The notes: generated from the letters alone by a model not told the origin. 64,000 nt of DNA from Amycolatopsis sp. EV170708-02-1 (GCF_022479115.1 NZ_CP092497.1:4774001-4838000); one strand, 5' to 3'; counted from the stretch's first letter, positions 50,921 to 59,693 are shown. A program made the numbers and translations.

Positions 50921-52261
50921 GTGACGAACGTGCCCGCCTCGCCCGAAACGGCCGATTCGAGGTCCAGCGGTGTCAGCCGGTCGGCGTTCCGGCGGGTACT
51001 GGCGGGCAGTACCGCGGGCGCCGTTCTCGAGTGGTACGACTTCGCGCTCTACGGAATCCTGGCGGCCACGGTGCTCGGCCCGCTGTTCTTCCCCGGCGGC
51101 AACGGGTTCGCCCAGTTGCTGCTGGCGCTGGCGACGCAAGGGCTCGGCTTCGTCGCCCGCCCGATCGGCGGCATCGTCTTCGGGCATCTCGGCGACCGCC
51201 TCGGGCGCAAACCCATGCTGGTGACCACTTTCCTGCTGCTCGGGTTGTCGACCTCCGCGATCGGGCTGCTCCCCACCTATTCGCAGGTCGGGATCGGGGC
51301 GACGATCTCGCTCGTCGTGCTGCGGCTGATCCAGGGATTCGCCCTCGGCGGCGAGTTCGGCGCGGCGGTGCTGATGGTCAGCGAATACGGGAGCCCGAAA
51401 CGGCGCGGTTTCTGGTCGGCGTGGCCGCAGGCGGGAGCGCCGCTGGGCACGGTGCTGGCCACGGCCGTGGTCGGCGGGATCGCCTTGGTACTCCCCGACA
51501 GCGCCTTCGACCAGTGGGGATGGCGGGTCGGGTTCCTGTTCGCGATCCCGCTGCTGGTCGTCGGCTTCTGGATCCGGCGGCGCATCGACGAGTCGCCGGT
51601 GTTCCAGGAAGCACAGGCACGGGCATCCGCGGACACCGTCCGGGAACGGTCGAGCATCCTCGAAACCCTCGCCCACCCCGGCCCCGTCCTGCGCGGCCTC
51701 GGCGTGCGGCTGGGCGAAAACGTGGCCTTCTACGTCTACACCGTCTTCGTGGTCGCTTATGCCACGAAGACTTTCGGCTACGACAAATCCGACGTGCTCC
51801 TCGCCGTCGCCATCGGGTCGCTGCTGCAGTTCGTGGGGATGCTCGCCGGCGGCCATTGGTCCGACCGCGTCGGGCGGCGGATCGCCATGCTGGTCCCCGC
51901 GCTCGGCCTCGCGGTCTGGGCGCCGGTCTTCTTCGCGATCGTCCAGGCCGACAATCTGCCCCTGCTCTACCTCGGCGTCGGTGTCGGCGCCGCGCTGCAC
52001 GGGCTCCTCGCGGGGCCGGAAGCGGCTTGGATCGCCGAACTCTTCCCCACGCGCCGCCGTTTCGCCGGGGCTTCCCTGGTCTTCCAAGGATCTTCGATCA
52101 TCGCCGGTGCGCCGGCGCCGCTCATCGCGGTGTGGCTGGCCGAAAAGCAGGGCCCCACGGCGGTCGTGCTGTACCTCGTGGGCACGATCGCCGTCACCGT
52201 CGTCGCCCTGCTCCTCAGCCGCGAAACCCGTGGTGCGGACCTGAATTCCGGGCAACCCTAG
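50921..52261 (+). CDS. MHS-family major facilitator transporter (second)
   Basis: A 446-residue 12-helix transporter: AGSTAGAVLEWYDFALYGILAATVLGPLFFPGGN, GHLGDRLGRKPMLVTTFLLLG (motif A), GFALGGEFGAAVLMVSEYGSPKRRG. This is the shikimate/proline-betaine-like MHS group. GTG 50921 follows GAGGAGCG; an upstream frame to 50837 was rejected. No catabolic genes adjoin it, so the substrate is unclear. It overlaps the VOC gene by 4 bases at its 3' end. Confidence 0.87.
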   Translation: MTNVPASPETADSRSSGVSRSAFRRVLAGSTAGAVLEWYDFALYGILAATVLGPLFFPGGNGFAQLLLALATQGLGFVARPIGGIVFGHLGDRLGRKPMLVTTFLLLGLSTSAIGLLPTYSQVGIGATISLVVLRLIQGFALGGEFGAAVLMVSEYGSPKRRGFWSAWPQAGAPLGTVLATAVVGGIALVLPDSAFDQWGWRVGFLFAIPLLVVGFWIRRRIDESPVFQEAQARASADTVRERSSILETLAHPGPVLRGLGVRLGENVAFYVYTVFVVAYATKTFGYDKSDVLLAVAIGSLLQFVGMLAGGHWSDRVGRRIAMLVPALGLAVWAPVFFAIVQADNLPLLYLGVGVGAALHGLLAGPEAAWIAELFPTRRRFAGASLVFQGSSIIAGAPAPLIAVWLAEKQGPTAVVLYLVGTIAVTVVALLLSRETRGADLNSGQP

Positions 52262-52644
52262 GAGGCGCCGGATCCGTACGGCCGGGTGAGGATCTCCAGC
52301 ACGTGACCGTCCGGATCGTCGAAGTAGACACCCCGGCCGCCGTCATTGGTGTTGATCTCCCCCGCGCCGCTATGCCCCGGCCCGGCCCAATACGGCACAC
52401 CTCCTTCGCGGATCCGCCCGAAGATCGTGTCGAACTCGTCCTCCTCGACCAGGAACGCGTAGTGCTGTTTGGAGAACTCCTCGGTGCTGTGCATGACATC
52501 GAGCGAGACCCCGTTGCCGGTCTGGACCACCAGGAACGGGCCGAATTCGGCCGGCTCGGGCAGTCCCAGGATCGAGACCAGGAAGGCCGCCGTCGCGGCC
52601 CGGTCGGTGGCGTTGATGATGGTGTGATTCAGCTGCACTGTCAT
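52258..52644 (-). CDS. VOC-family (glyoxalase/dioxygenase-fold) protein
   Basis: A 128-residue beta-alpha-beta-beta-beta repeat protein: VQLNHTIINATDRAATAAFLVSILGLPEP at the start (metal-ligand His in NHT) and GRGVYFDDPDGHVLEILT at the end, where DPDGHVLE gives the other metal ligands. Family members include glyoxalases, dioxygenases and resistance proteins. The conserved metal sites look intact. Its specific substrate is unknown. It converges with the transporter gene, overlapping by 4 bases. Confidence 0.87.
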   Translation of the reverse strand: MTVQLNHTIINATDRAATAAFLVSILGLPEPAEFGPFLVVQTGNGVSLDVMHSTEEFSKQHYAFLVEEDEFDTIFGRIREGGVPYWAGPGHSGAGEINTNDGGRGVYFDDPDGHVLEILTRPYGSGAS

Positions 52645-52739
52645 GAAAGCACCATGACACCTCGAGTTCGCTGGAGGTCAAGTAACGTTTCACGGTTCGT
52701 CACGACTTGAGTACTGCAAGCCGACACGAAGGGGACGTG

Positions 52740-53717
52740 ATGCGTGCTTTGGTGATGGCCGGTGTGGCCGGTCTGCTCACCCTGATCCTCGCCCCGCCGG
52801 CGGCGGCCTCGGGCGTACCGGAACAGTGGTCGGCCGGACCGTTCACGGCGCAGGTCGCGGTCATGGCGGGGGACGTCGATGGCGACGGCAAGGACGATCT
52901 GGTCAGCTACAACACCTATCTGTACGGGTGCTACGTGATGCGGTCGAACGGTTCGGCCTTCCAGCCACAGCAGAACTGGGGCGCAGGCGACTTCCTGAGC
53001 AGTGGCTTCAACGGCAACGCCAACTTCGTCGGCGACATGGACAACGATGGTCGCGCCGACGCCATCGCCGTCCGGCTGCCCACACCCTCGACACCGCAAG
53101 GCATCTTCGTCGCGAAGTCGATCACCGACTGGTATGGCGTGGACCGTTTCGGGACGCCCACGCAGTGGCTGAACAACTACATCGCCGGTGACTACGGGAA
53201 TCTGGCCGCGGATCTGGACGGCGACGGCGACACCGACGTGATCGGCCTGTTCAGCCAGGTCACCCTGGCGGCGAGGTCGGACGGCACCAAGACCCTGCCC
53301 TTGACCGCCTGGGCACCGCCCATCCGCGGCGGGAAGGCGACCCTGGCGGCCGACGCGACGGGTGACGGCAAGGCCGACCTCATCCTCGTCGACGCCGGCG
53401 GCACCAGAGTCGTGGCAGGCACCGCGAACCGCTGGTTCGACACCCCGGTGTCGTGGTCGGCGACTCCTTTCCACGGCGGCAAAAAGACCCTCACCGCGGA
53501 TATCGACGCCGATGGCGACGCCGACCTCATCGCGGTCAACGACACGGACGTGCAGGTGATGCGCTCCACCGGGACGAGCTATTCCCCGCCGGAATCGTGG
53601 TACGCGGGCGCCTTCTTCGGCACGAAGGAGACGCTCACGGCCGACGTCGACGGGGATGGCGACGCGGACCTCGTCGCGGTGAACGCCAACGACGTCTGGG
53701 TGCTCCGCTCGCAGTAG
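52740..53717 (+). CDS. Secreted FG-GAP/VCBS repeat protein
   Basis: A 325-residue exported protein. A signal peptide (MRALVMAGVAGLLTLILA up to about AAASG) is followed by six FG-GAP-like repeats with Ca2+-binding loops: DVDGDGKDDLV, DMDNDGRADAI, DLDGDGDTDVI, DATGDGKADLI, DIDADGDADLI and DVDGDGDADLV. This matches a beta-propeller extracellular protein. Such proteins bind ligands or surfaces; no enzyme domain is visible. GAAGGGGA upstream supports ATG 52740. It converges with the SDR gene at 53771. Confidence 0.87.
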   Translation: MRALVMAGVAGLLTLILAPPAAASGVPEQWSAGPFTAQVAVMAGDVDGDGKDDLVSYNTYLYGCYVMRSNGSAFQPQQNWGAGDFLSSGFNGNANFVGDMDNDGRADAIAVRLPTPSTPQGIFVAKSITDWYGVDRFGTPTQWLNNYIAGDYGNLAADLDGDGDTDVIGLFSQVTLAARSDGTKTLPLTAWAPPIRGGKATLAADATGDGKADLILVDAGGTRVVAGTANRWFDTPVSWSATPFHGGKKTLTADIDADGDADLIAVNDTDVQVMRSTGTSYSPPESWYAGAFFGTKETLTADVDGDGDADLVAVNANDVWVLRSQ

Positions 53718-53732
53718 CCGGAACGCGAGAGC

Positions 53733-53764
53733 CCGGCCGGATGCCTGCGGTGACATCCGGCCGG
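53733..53764. terminator. Hairpin between convergent FG-GAP and SDR genes
   Basis: CCGGCCGGATG and CATCCGGCCGG form an 11-base stem with a 10-base loop, between stop codons at 53717 and 53771. It is placed to end transcription from both sides. Confidence 0.65.
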
Positions 53765-53770
53765 ATCCGG

Positions 53771-54517
53771 TCAGGATCGGGTTTCGAGCCACTCCTGGAA
53801 GGTGGGCCCGGCCAGCTTGGCGTGCGGGCCGGGCAGGAACCCGCCCTTGGCGGCGATCTCGCCGTCGGGCACGTCCGCACCGTCGACGCCGACGACCTCG
53901 ATCCCCCGGGCGGCGCCGGCGAGCCGGGCCGCCTCCGCCATGATCTCCTCGCGTGGCCCGGCGATCTCGGGAATCGGGGTTCCCGGTGCGGCCGGAGCGG
54001 CCGCCAGATCGGCCAGTTCCTCGGCAACGGCGCGGCAGGCCACGAGCTGAGTGGGCATCGACGGAACATAGGCGACGCCGTCCCGCCGCCACTCCAGCAG
54101 CTGAAGCACGAACTCGTGGAACTGAGCGGCCCGCAGGAGGCGAACCGGGAGCGGCCCTGCCAGGAGGAGCTCCTCGTGTTCCTTCTTGGCGGCGAGGAAA
54201 CCGGTGGTGGCGTTGTCGACGCCGATGATGGACGCCGCGGCGATCAGGGAGACTCCGGCCCGCCTGCCTTCCTCGTGCAGATTGCGGGCCGAGGTGCGGA
54301 AGAACTCCGTCGCCGCTTCCTGGTCGGAAGCGTGCCACGAAGCGACGTCGATGATGACGTCCACCCCGGAGAGCGCCTCGGCGAGCCCCTCACCGGTGAT
54401 GATGTCGACGCCGGTGGCCCGGGACATCGGGACGACTTCGTGCGCGCGTTCGGTGAGGACGTCGACGACGTGCCGTCCCAGCCGCCCTGTCGCTCCCGCG
54501 ACTGCGAACTTGCTCAT
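53771..54517 (-). CDS. NmrA-like/SDR NAD(P)-binding protein (ECF41-controlled)
   Basis: A 248-residue Rossmann protein: MSKFAVAGATGRLGRHVVDVLTERAHEVV, with ASWHASDQEAATEFFRTSARNLHEEGRRAGV and no clear catalytic Tyr-x-x-x-Lys. It belongs to atypical SDR proteins (NmrA/epimerase-like). It follows the CMD gene by 30 bases, so both are in the operon starting at the ECF-type promoter near 55104. AAAGG 8 bases upstream supports the start. This pair is the oxidoreductase and carboxymuconolactone decarboxylase seen beside ECF41 sigma genes. Confidence 0.85.
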   Translation of the reverse strand: MSKFAVAGATGRLGRHVVDVLTERAHEVVPMSRATGVDIITGEGLAEALSGVDVIIDVASWHASDQEAATEFFRTSARNLHEEGRRAGVSLIAAASIIGVDNATTGFLAAKKEHEELLLAGPLPVRLLRAAQFHEFVLQLLEWRRDGVAYVPSMPTQLVACRAVAEELADLAAAPAAPGTPIPEIAGPREEIMAEAARLAGAARGIEVVGVDGADVPDGEIAAKGGFLPGPHAKLAGPTFQEWLETRS

Positions 54518-54547
54518 GGTTCAAGCCTTTCGTGAATGCAGAAGGGG

Positions 54548-55039
54548 TCAGTCGGTGTAGTTCCGGCCGGGCGGCATCCCCGGGATCGGCTTCGCGATGA
54601 GCGCGGCGGGGGCGAAGAACCCGATGTGGGCGATGACCATGACGAGCGTCCAGAGCGCCTTGTCGTCGTAGCGCGCGGACGCCCTGGCGTACAGCTCGTC
54701 GGGAACGCGCTCCCCCGACGGGTTGGCGGTGAAGACGGCTTCCACCAGCTCCAGCGCGACCCGTTCGGCATCGGTGAAACAGGTCGCGTCGTGCCAGGTG
54801 ACCACGGAGGTGATCCGCTCCTCGGATTCCCCGAGCTCTCGCAGCGCGCGCGTCTCACGGACGACGAAGTACGTACTGCCGAGCAGCTGCCCGGCGCGCA
54901 GGTGCACCAGACTGACGGTGGTGGTGGGAATGGTGCCGTTCTTGATGACCTGGTGCAGGCCGGCGCCGACTTCCGCCAGCTCGGGAACGAACGGGAGCGG
55001 GTTGGGCATCCGCGACCGCGGGCCCTTTGTGGTGGACAT
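54548..55039 (-). CDS. Carboxymuconolactone decarboxylase/AhpD-like protein (ECF41 target)
   Basis: A 163-residue helical protein: LPFVPELAEVGAGLHQVIKNGTIPTTTVSLVHLRAGQLLGSTYFVV resembles the CMD/AhpD core. The usual CxxC of AhpD is absent: the sequence is LLGSTYFVVRETRAL, so thiol peroxidase activity is unlikely. WHDATCFTDAERVALELVEAVF fits the C-terminal half. It is the first gene of the minus-strand operon downstream of the ECF-type promoter. CMD genes are the most frequent neighbours of ECF41 sigma factors, which suggests a regulatory or redox role. Confidence 0.82.
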   Translation of the reverse strand: MSTTKGPRSRMPNPLPFVPELAEVGAGLHQVIKNGTIPTTTVSLVHLRAGQLLGSTYFVVRETRALRELGESEERITSVVTWHDATCFTDAERVALELVEAVFTANPSGERVPDELYARASARYDDKALWTLVMVIAHIGFFAPAALIAKPIPGMPPGRNYTD

Positions 55040-55103
55040 GATCGGACTTCCTCACTCGTGATGTCGTGTGGTGACGAGCAAGAGATCCCGGCGACCGGCC
55101 CGA

Positions 55104-55110
55104 TGTGACA
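55104..55110 (-). promoter_or_regulatory. ECF41-type -35 element for the CMD/SDR operon
   Basis: On the minus strand it reads TGTCACA, followed after 11 bases by GCCGGGATC. The same arrangement is found in the opposite direction at 55145. TGTCACA is the -35 sequence reported for ECF41 sigma factors; the shared GCCGGGATC covers the expected -10 area. Confidence 0.65.
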
Positions 55111-55144
55111 AGCCCGCCGTGTGGCGCAGGCCACCACTCCCGGG

Positions 55145-55151
55145 TGTCACA
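55145..55151 (+). promoter_or_regulatory. ECF41-type -35 element, sigma autoregulation
   Basis: TGTCACA followed after 11 bases by GCCGGGATC (55163-55171), about 30 bases before the sigma start. It matches the divergent copy, so the sigma factor likely drives its own gene and the CMD/SDR operon. Confidence 0.65.
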
Positions 55152-55202
55152 AACCGGCGGCGGCCGGGATCGTAAGGGGAACCACGAACAGGGGGAACAG
55201 TG

Positions 55203-56132
55203 ATGACCGAACGACACGGGAGCGCCTTGGATCCGGCGACCGAAACCTTTGTGGCCCATCGCAATCTGCTGTTCACCGTGGCCTACGAGATGCTCGGCTC
55301 GGCCACCGACGCCGAGGACGTCTTGCAGGAGACCTGGCTGCGCTGGTCGGGCGTCGCGTTCGACACGGTGCTGGATCCGCGCGCGTTCCTGGTCCGGATC
55401 ACCACGCGGCAGGCGCTCAAACGGCTGCGGACGCTCGGCCGCCGCAAGGAGTCCTACGTCGGCCCGTGGCTGCCGGAACCGCTGCTGACCACACCGGACG
55501 TGGCCGAGGACGTCGAACTGGCCGCGAACGTTTCGATGGCGATGCTGCTCGTGCTGGAGACACTCGCGCCGACCGAACGGGCGGTCTTCGTGCTACGGGA
55601 GGTTTTCGCCGTCGACTACGACGAAATCGCCCAGGCCGTCGACAAGACTCCCGCCGCCGTACGCCAGATCGCTCATCGCGCGCGGGCCCACGTCGCCGCG
55701 CGCAAGCCACGCGGCACCGGATCCCCTGCCGAACACCGGGCCGCGCTCCAGGCGTTCCGGAAAGCGGTGGAAACCGGCGATCTGCAGGGCCTGCTCGACA
55801 TCCTCGCGCCGGACGTCGTCGCCCTCAGCGACGGTGGCGGGGTCAAACACGCGCTCCTGCGGCCGATCGTGGGCGCGGACAACGTCGCCCGCCTGCTGGC
55901 CGTCGGATGGTGGAAACGCGAGGCGGAAAGGACCGTCGAACCGGTCGAGGTGAACGGCGGGCCCGGCCTGCTCATCCGGGTCGGCGGAGAGATCGACGGC
56001 GTGCTGGCGGTGCGAGTCGAGAACGGCTGTGTCACCGGCGCCTACCATGTCCGCAATCCCGAGAAACTCTCAAGCGTGGCAAGGGAAATCACCGTGAGCC
56101 GAAAGCGTCCTTCACCGCGTCGGATGCGGTGA
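55203..56132 (+). CDS. ECF41-family RNA polymerase sigma factor with SnoaL-like tail
   Basis: A 309-residue sigma factor. Sigma2 contains YEMLGSATDAEDVLQETWLRW; sigma4 contains LAPTERAVFVLREVFAVDYDEIAQAVDKTPAAVRQIAHRAR. The extension from about residue 180 is SnoaL/NTF2-like with LSDGGGV (the DGGG motif of ECF41) and the late NPEKL motif. This tail regulates sigma activity. ATG 55203 was chosen with AGGGGGAA upstream. The last residues (SRKRPSPRRMR) are encoded by the palindrome at 56098, and the stop codon lies in its right arm, so the native C-terminus may have been replaced. Confidence 0.9.
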   Translation: MTERHGSALDPATETFVAHRNLLFTVAYEMLGSATDAEDVLQETWLRWSGVAFDTVLDPRAFLVRITTRQALKRLRTLGRRKESYVGPWLPEPLLTTPDVAEDVELAANVSMAMLLVLETLAPTERAVFVLREVFAVDYDEIAQAVDKTPAAVRQIAHRARAHVAARKPRGTGSPAEHRAALQAFRKAVETGDLQGLLDILAPDVVALSDGGGVKHALLRPIVGADNVARLLAVGWWKREAERTVEPVEVNGGPGLLIRVGGEIDGVLAVRVENGCVTGAYHVRNPEKLSSVAREITVSRKRPSPRRMR

Positions 56133-56146
56133 AGGACGCTTTCGGC
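56098..56146. terminator. Palindromic element overlapping the sigma factor 3' end
   Basis: A 21-base left arm (GCCGAAAGCGTCCTTCACC and two more bases), a 7-base loop (GTCGGAT), and a perfect right arm 56126-56146. The sigma stop TGA is at 56130-56132 in the right arm. Its core GTGAAGG matches the elements at 59694 and 62450. Confidence 0.75.
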
Positions 56147-56156
56147 CCGCCCAGGG

Positions 56157-57602
56157 TCACTCCCGGACAGTGGCCGGGGCGCGCGTGGGTTCGTCCGGGA
56201 CGGGATCGACGGGCGCGGCCGGAACGGTCGCCGCCGGCTTGCCGCGCCGCCTGCGGATCTCGAACCCGATGAGGATCAGGACGAGCGTCACCGCGCTCAG
56301 CCAGAACTGCGAGCGCGTCGACGGCAGCAGCGCCATCGCCAGGATCACGGCGCCCATCAGCGCGATGGTCGCGTAGCTCAACCACGGGAACAGCCACATC
56401 TTGAGCGTGAGCTTGTCCGGGTCCTCCCGCTCCAGCCGGCGGCGGAGCCGCACCTGCGCGAGCGCGATCGCGAGGTACACGAACAGCGCGACGGCGCCGT
56501 AGGAGTTGACCAGGAACTGGAAGATCAGGTCCGGCGAGGTGTACGCGGCGATCACGGAGATGTAGCCGATGACCGTCCCGGCCAGGATCGCGCGCCTCGG
56601 CACGCCGCTGCCGGAGAGCCGGGTGAACGCCTTCGGCGCGTCGCCGTTGCTGGTGAGCGCGAACAACATCCGCGACGAGGTGTACAGGGCCGAGTTCAGG
56701 CACGAGAGCACCGCGGTCAGGACGATCGCGTTCATGATCGTCGCCACGGCCGGGATGCCGAGCACCTCCAGCACCGCCGCGTACGGGCTGACCGCGGTCG
56801 CCGGATCGTCCCAGGACTTGATCGCGACGACGAGGAACACGGAACCGACGTAGAACAGCACCACGCGGAAGATGATCGAGCGCATGGCCTTCGCGATCGC
56901 CTTCTTCGGCTCCGCGGACTCGGCGGCGGCGATGGTGACGATCTCCGCGCCGGTGTAGAAACCGATGCACGGCACCACCGCCGCGAGCACCGCCCCGATC
57001 CCGAGTGGCGCGAACCCGCCGTGGGACACCAGATTCGTCAGCCCGCCGTTGGCACCCGGCCAGAAACCGAACAGGTACAAGGCGCCGACGACCAGGAACA
57101 CGACGATCGCGACGACCTTGATCGAAGAGAACCAGTACTCGAACTCGCCATACGACCGCGCCGAAACCATGTTGGTACCGGTGAGGATCAGGAGCAGGCC
57201 GAGACTGAGCACCCAGAGTGGCACGTCGGGTACCCACAGCTGCAGGATCCGGCCGCCCGCGACGGCTTCGACCGCCACGACGATGACGAAGAAGTACCAG
57301 TACATCCAGCCGACGGCGAAGCCCGCGCGGTTGCCGAGCGCTTCCCTGGCGTAGACGTAGAACGACCCGAGCGCGGGTTTGGCGATCGTCATCTCCGCGA
57401 GCATGCGCATGATGAGCACGGTGATCAGACCGGCGATGAGGAAGGAGACCACCGCCGCCGGGCCCGCCGATTGGATGACCACGCCGCTGCCGACGAACAA
57501 CCCGGCTCCGATGACGCCGCCGAGGGCGATCAGGTTCATATGTCGCTGTTTGAGCCCTGGTTTCAGGCCGTTGCCCTGTGCCGGACCGGACGTTGAAGTC
57601 AC
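56157..57602 (-). CDS. GabP-like amino-acid permease, possible taurine importer
   Basis: A 481-residue APC-superfamily permease with 12 helices: KPGLKQRHMNLIALGGVIGAGLFVGSGVVIQSAGP (the first-helix GAGLF motif), then ALGSFYVYAREALGNRAGFAVGWMYWYFFVIVVAVEAVAGG. This is the AAT/GabP group that imports amino acids with protons. GTG 57602 follows AAGGAGGAG. It lies downstream of the LysR gene and beside the xsc-tpa-pta cluster, so taurine or a related amino sulfonate is a plausible substrate; this is inference. Confidence 0.87.
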   Translation of the reverse strand: MTSTSGPAQGNGLKPGLKQRHMNLIALGGVIGAGLFVGSGVVIQSAGPAAVVSFLIAGLITVLIMRMLAEMTIAKPALGSFYVYAREALGNRAGFAVGWMYWYFFVIVVAVEAVAGGRILQLWVPDVPLWVLSLGLLLILTGTNMVSARSYGEFEYWFSSIKVVAIVVFLVVGALYLFGFWPGANGGLTNLVSHGGFAPLGIGAVLAAVVPCIGFYTGAEIVTIAAAESAEPKKAIAKAMRSIIFRVVLFYVGSVFLVVAIKSWDDPATAVSPYAAVLEVLGIPAVATIMNAIVLTAVLSCLNSALYTSSRMLFALTSNGDAPKAFTRLSGSGVPRRAILAGTVIGYISVIAAYTSPDLIFQFLVNSYGAVALFVYLAIALAQVRLRRRLEREDPDKLTLKMWLFPWLSYATIALMGAVILAMALLPSTRSQFWLSAVTLVLILIGFEIRRRRGKPAATVPAAPVDPVPDEPTRAPATVRE

Positions 57603-57727
57603 GTCTCCTCCTTCTCGCACGCACCGCCGGAGCGGTGGCGCTGGGAGCTCCATTGTGGTTCCGGTCACCGTAGGAACAAGTCGGGCCAGGGGCGAGTGCC
57701 AGTTACGATGTGGGAAAGGGGTCCAGA

Positions 57728-58621
57728 TCACCCTCGGGACGAGGGGCGCACGGCCAAGGCCAGCAGTTCCGCCGCCGGGCCGGTGAGACGCCGTCCCTCC
57801 GGCCAGACCGCGCGCAACACCCGTCCGAAGTCGACACCCTGCACCGCGACGGGCACGAGCTCGTGGTCCGCGACGTCCAAGGCGCTGATCACCGCGGGGC
57901 CCGCGCCCGCGATCACGGCGCTGCGGACGGCGGACGCGGAACCCAGTTCCAGCAACGGTTTCACCGGCCCCACGCCTGCCTCGCGCAACGCGGCGCCGAC
58001 GGTCTCCCTGGTTCCGGAGCCGTGTTCCCGCACCACGAGCGGCGTGGCAGCCAGCTCCGCCGGGGTGAGCGGACGGCGTTCGCGTGCCCACGGGTGGGTG
58101 CCGGCGACCACGACCACGAGATGGTCCACGGCGACCTTTCGCGACGTGAGCCCGGCGAAAGGGCCGAGCGATTCGACGAAACCGATGTCGATCGTGTCCT
58201 CACGGGCCAGTTCGGCGACCCGATCCGAATTCGTGACCTCGAGGCCGAGGCGGAGGCCGGGGTGCGCGCGGTTGAGCTCGCCGATCCAGCGCGGCACCAG
58301 GTGCTCGGCCAGCGTCATGCTCGCCGCGATCCGGAGCCCGGTCTCGTGCCGGGTCCGCAGGGCTTCGGCGCCGTCGAGCAGTCCGTCGAGTTCGGCGAGG
58401 ACACGCCGTGCCCGGCCCGCGATCACCCGGCCGTCCGGGGTGAGCGCGGAACCGCGACGGGTGCGGTCCACCAGCACCAGCCCCAGCTTCCGTTCCACAA
58501 AGGACAATCGCTTGCCCGCCGACGGCCGGGTCATCCCGAGGGTGGCCGCGGCCTGGCCGATGCTGCCCAGTTCGCCGACCAGGACGAGCAGGCGCAAGGA
58601 GTCCAGCTCCGGCGCTGTCAT
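57728..58621 (-). CDS. LysR-family regulator beside the YeiH exporter (YeiE-like position)
   Basis: A 297-residue regulator with a winged helix at the N-terminus (LDSLRLLVLVGELGSIGQAAATLGMTRPSAGKRLSFVERKLGLVLVDR) and a substrate-binding domain (ELAATPLVVREHGSGTRETV, a typical anion-binding part). It is divergent from the YeiH-family exporter; in other bacteria that exporter is controlled by YeiE, a LysR that responds to sulfite. The start at ATG 58621 lies 72 bases from the exporter start. A sulfite-sensing role here is inference. Confidence 0.87.
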   Translation of the reverse strand: MTAPELDSLRLLVLVGELGSIGQAAATLGMTRPSAGKRLSFVERKLGLVLVDRTRRGSALTPDGRVIAGRARRVLAELDGLLDGAEALRTRHETGLRIAASMTLAEHLVPRWIGELNRAHPGLRLGLEVTNSDRVAELAREDTIDIGFVESLGPFAGLTSRKVAVDHLVVVVAGTHPWARERRPLTPAELAATPLVVREHGSGTRETVGAALREAGVGPVKPLLELGSASAVRSAVIAGAGPAVISALDVADHELVPVAVQGVDFGRVLRAVWPEGRRLTGPAAELLALAVRPSSRG

Positions 58622-58693
58622 AGCCAAAGTGCATGACCTACCCGCCGTTCTCCCGGCTACCGACGCCGTCCATTCCGGACGACGCTCATCGGT

Positions 58694-59689
58694 ATGAGCA
58701 CCACGTCTGCGCGGCGAACGAAGCCGCACCTCACCGGTCTGGCCGTCACCGCCCTCGGTGTGGCCGTCGCGTACCTGCTGAGCACAGCCGTTCCGGTACT
58801 GAGCGCGCTCACCCTCGCGGTCGTGCTCGGGGTGCTCGCCGGCTCGCTGCCGGTGCTCTCGGACGGCACCCGGCAAGCGATCGCGAAGGTGACGAAGAAG
58901 CTCCTGCGCGCCGGTGTCGTCCTTCTCGGTCTGCAACTCGCGCTCCCTTCGGTGCTTTCCCTCGGCCCCGGCACGCTGCTCGCCGTGGTGCTGACGGTCG
59001 GCCTCACATTCCTCGGCACTATCGGGCTCGGCAGGCTGATCGGTGTTCCGCGCGGGCTCGCGATGCTGGTCGCGACCGGTTTCTCGATCTGTGGCGCGTC
59101 GGCGATCGCGGCGATGGAAGGGGTCGTCGAACGTGAGGACTCCGACGTCGCGACCGCGGTCGCCCTGGTGACCTTCTACGGCGGCCTGGCGATCGCGGCG
59201 GTCCCGCTCATCGGCGGCTGGCTGGGGATAGACGCGCTGCGGATCGGCGGCTGGGCCGGGTTGGGCGTGCACGAGGTCGCCCAGGTCGTCGCGGCCGCCA
59301 CCCCGGCCGGGACCGCCGCCGTCGCGGTCGCCGTGGTGGTGAAGCTGAGCCGGGTCGTCCTGCTGGCGCCGATGGTCGCCGCGGTCAGCGTGCACGAACG
59401 ACGGCGCCGTCCGTCCGCCGCGGGGAAGCGTGCCCCGCTGGTCCCGTTGTTCGTCCTCGGCTTCCTGGCGATGGTGGTGGTGCGGAGCACCGGGATCCTG
59501 CCCGGCGTGGCGCTCGACGTCGCCAAAGTGGTCTGCACGCTGCTGCTGGCGGGAGCGCTCTTCGGGCTGGGCTGCGCGGTCCGGATCGGCACCCTGGTCC
59601 GCACCGGTGGCCGGGCGCTGCTGCTCGGCCTGCTCTCCACGCTGCTCGTCGGCACCATCGCCTACGTCACCCTCGCCCTGCTCGGCTAG
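58694..59689 (+). CDS. YeiH-family putative sulfite/sulfate exporter
   Basis: A 331-residue membrane protein with about ten helices: LTGLAVTALGVAVAYLLSTAVPVLSALTLAVVLGVLAGSL, then GFSICGASAIAAMEGVVE, and GVHEVAQVVAAATPAGTAAVAVAVVVKLSRVVLLAPMV. Both the SICGASAIAA and HEVAQVVAA motifs are diagnostic of the YeiH/UPF0324 family, which is linked to sulfonate clusters (TauZ-like). It probably removes sulfite or sulfate released by Xsc. It is divergent from the LysR gene and converges with pta across a long palindrome. Confidence 0.9.
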   Translation: MSTTSARRTKPHLTGLAVTALGVAVAYLLSTAVPVLSALTLAVVLGVLAGSLPVLSDGTRQAIAKVTKKLLRAGVVLLGLQLALPSVLSLGPGTLLAVVLTVGLTFLGTIGLGRLIGVPRGLAMLVATGFSICGASAIAAMEGVVEREDSDVATAVALVTFYGGLAIAAVPLIGGWLGIDALRIGGWAGLGVHEVAQVVAAATPAGTAAVAVAVVVKLSRVVLLAPMVAAVSVHERRRRPSAAGKRAPLVPLFVLGFLAMVVVRSTGILPGVALDVAKVVCTLLLAGALFGLGCAVRIGTLVRTGGRALLLGLLSTLLVGTIAYVTLALLG

Positions 59690-59693
59690 CTCG

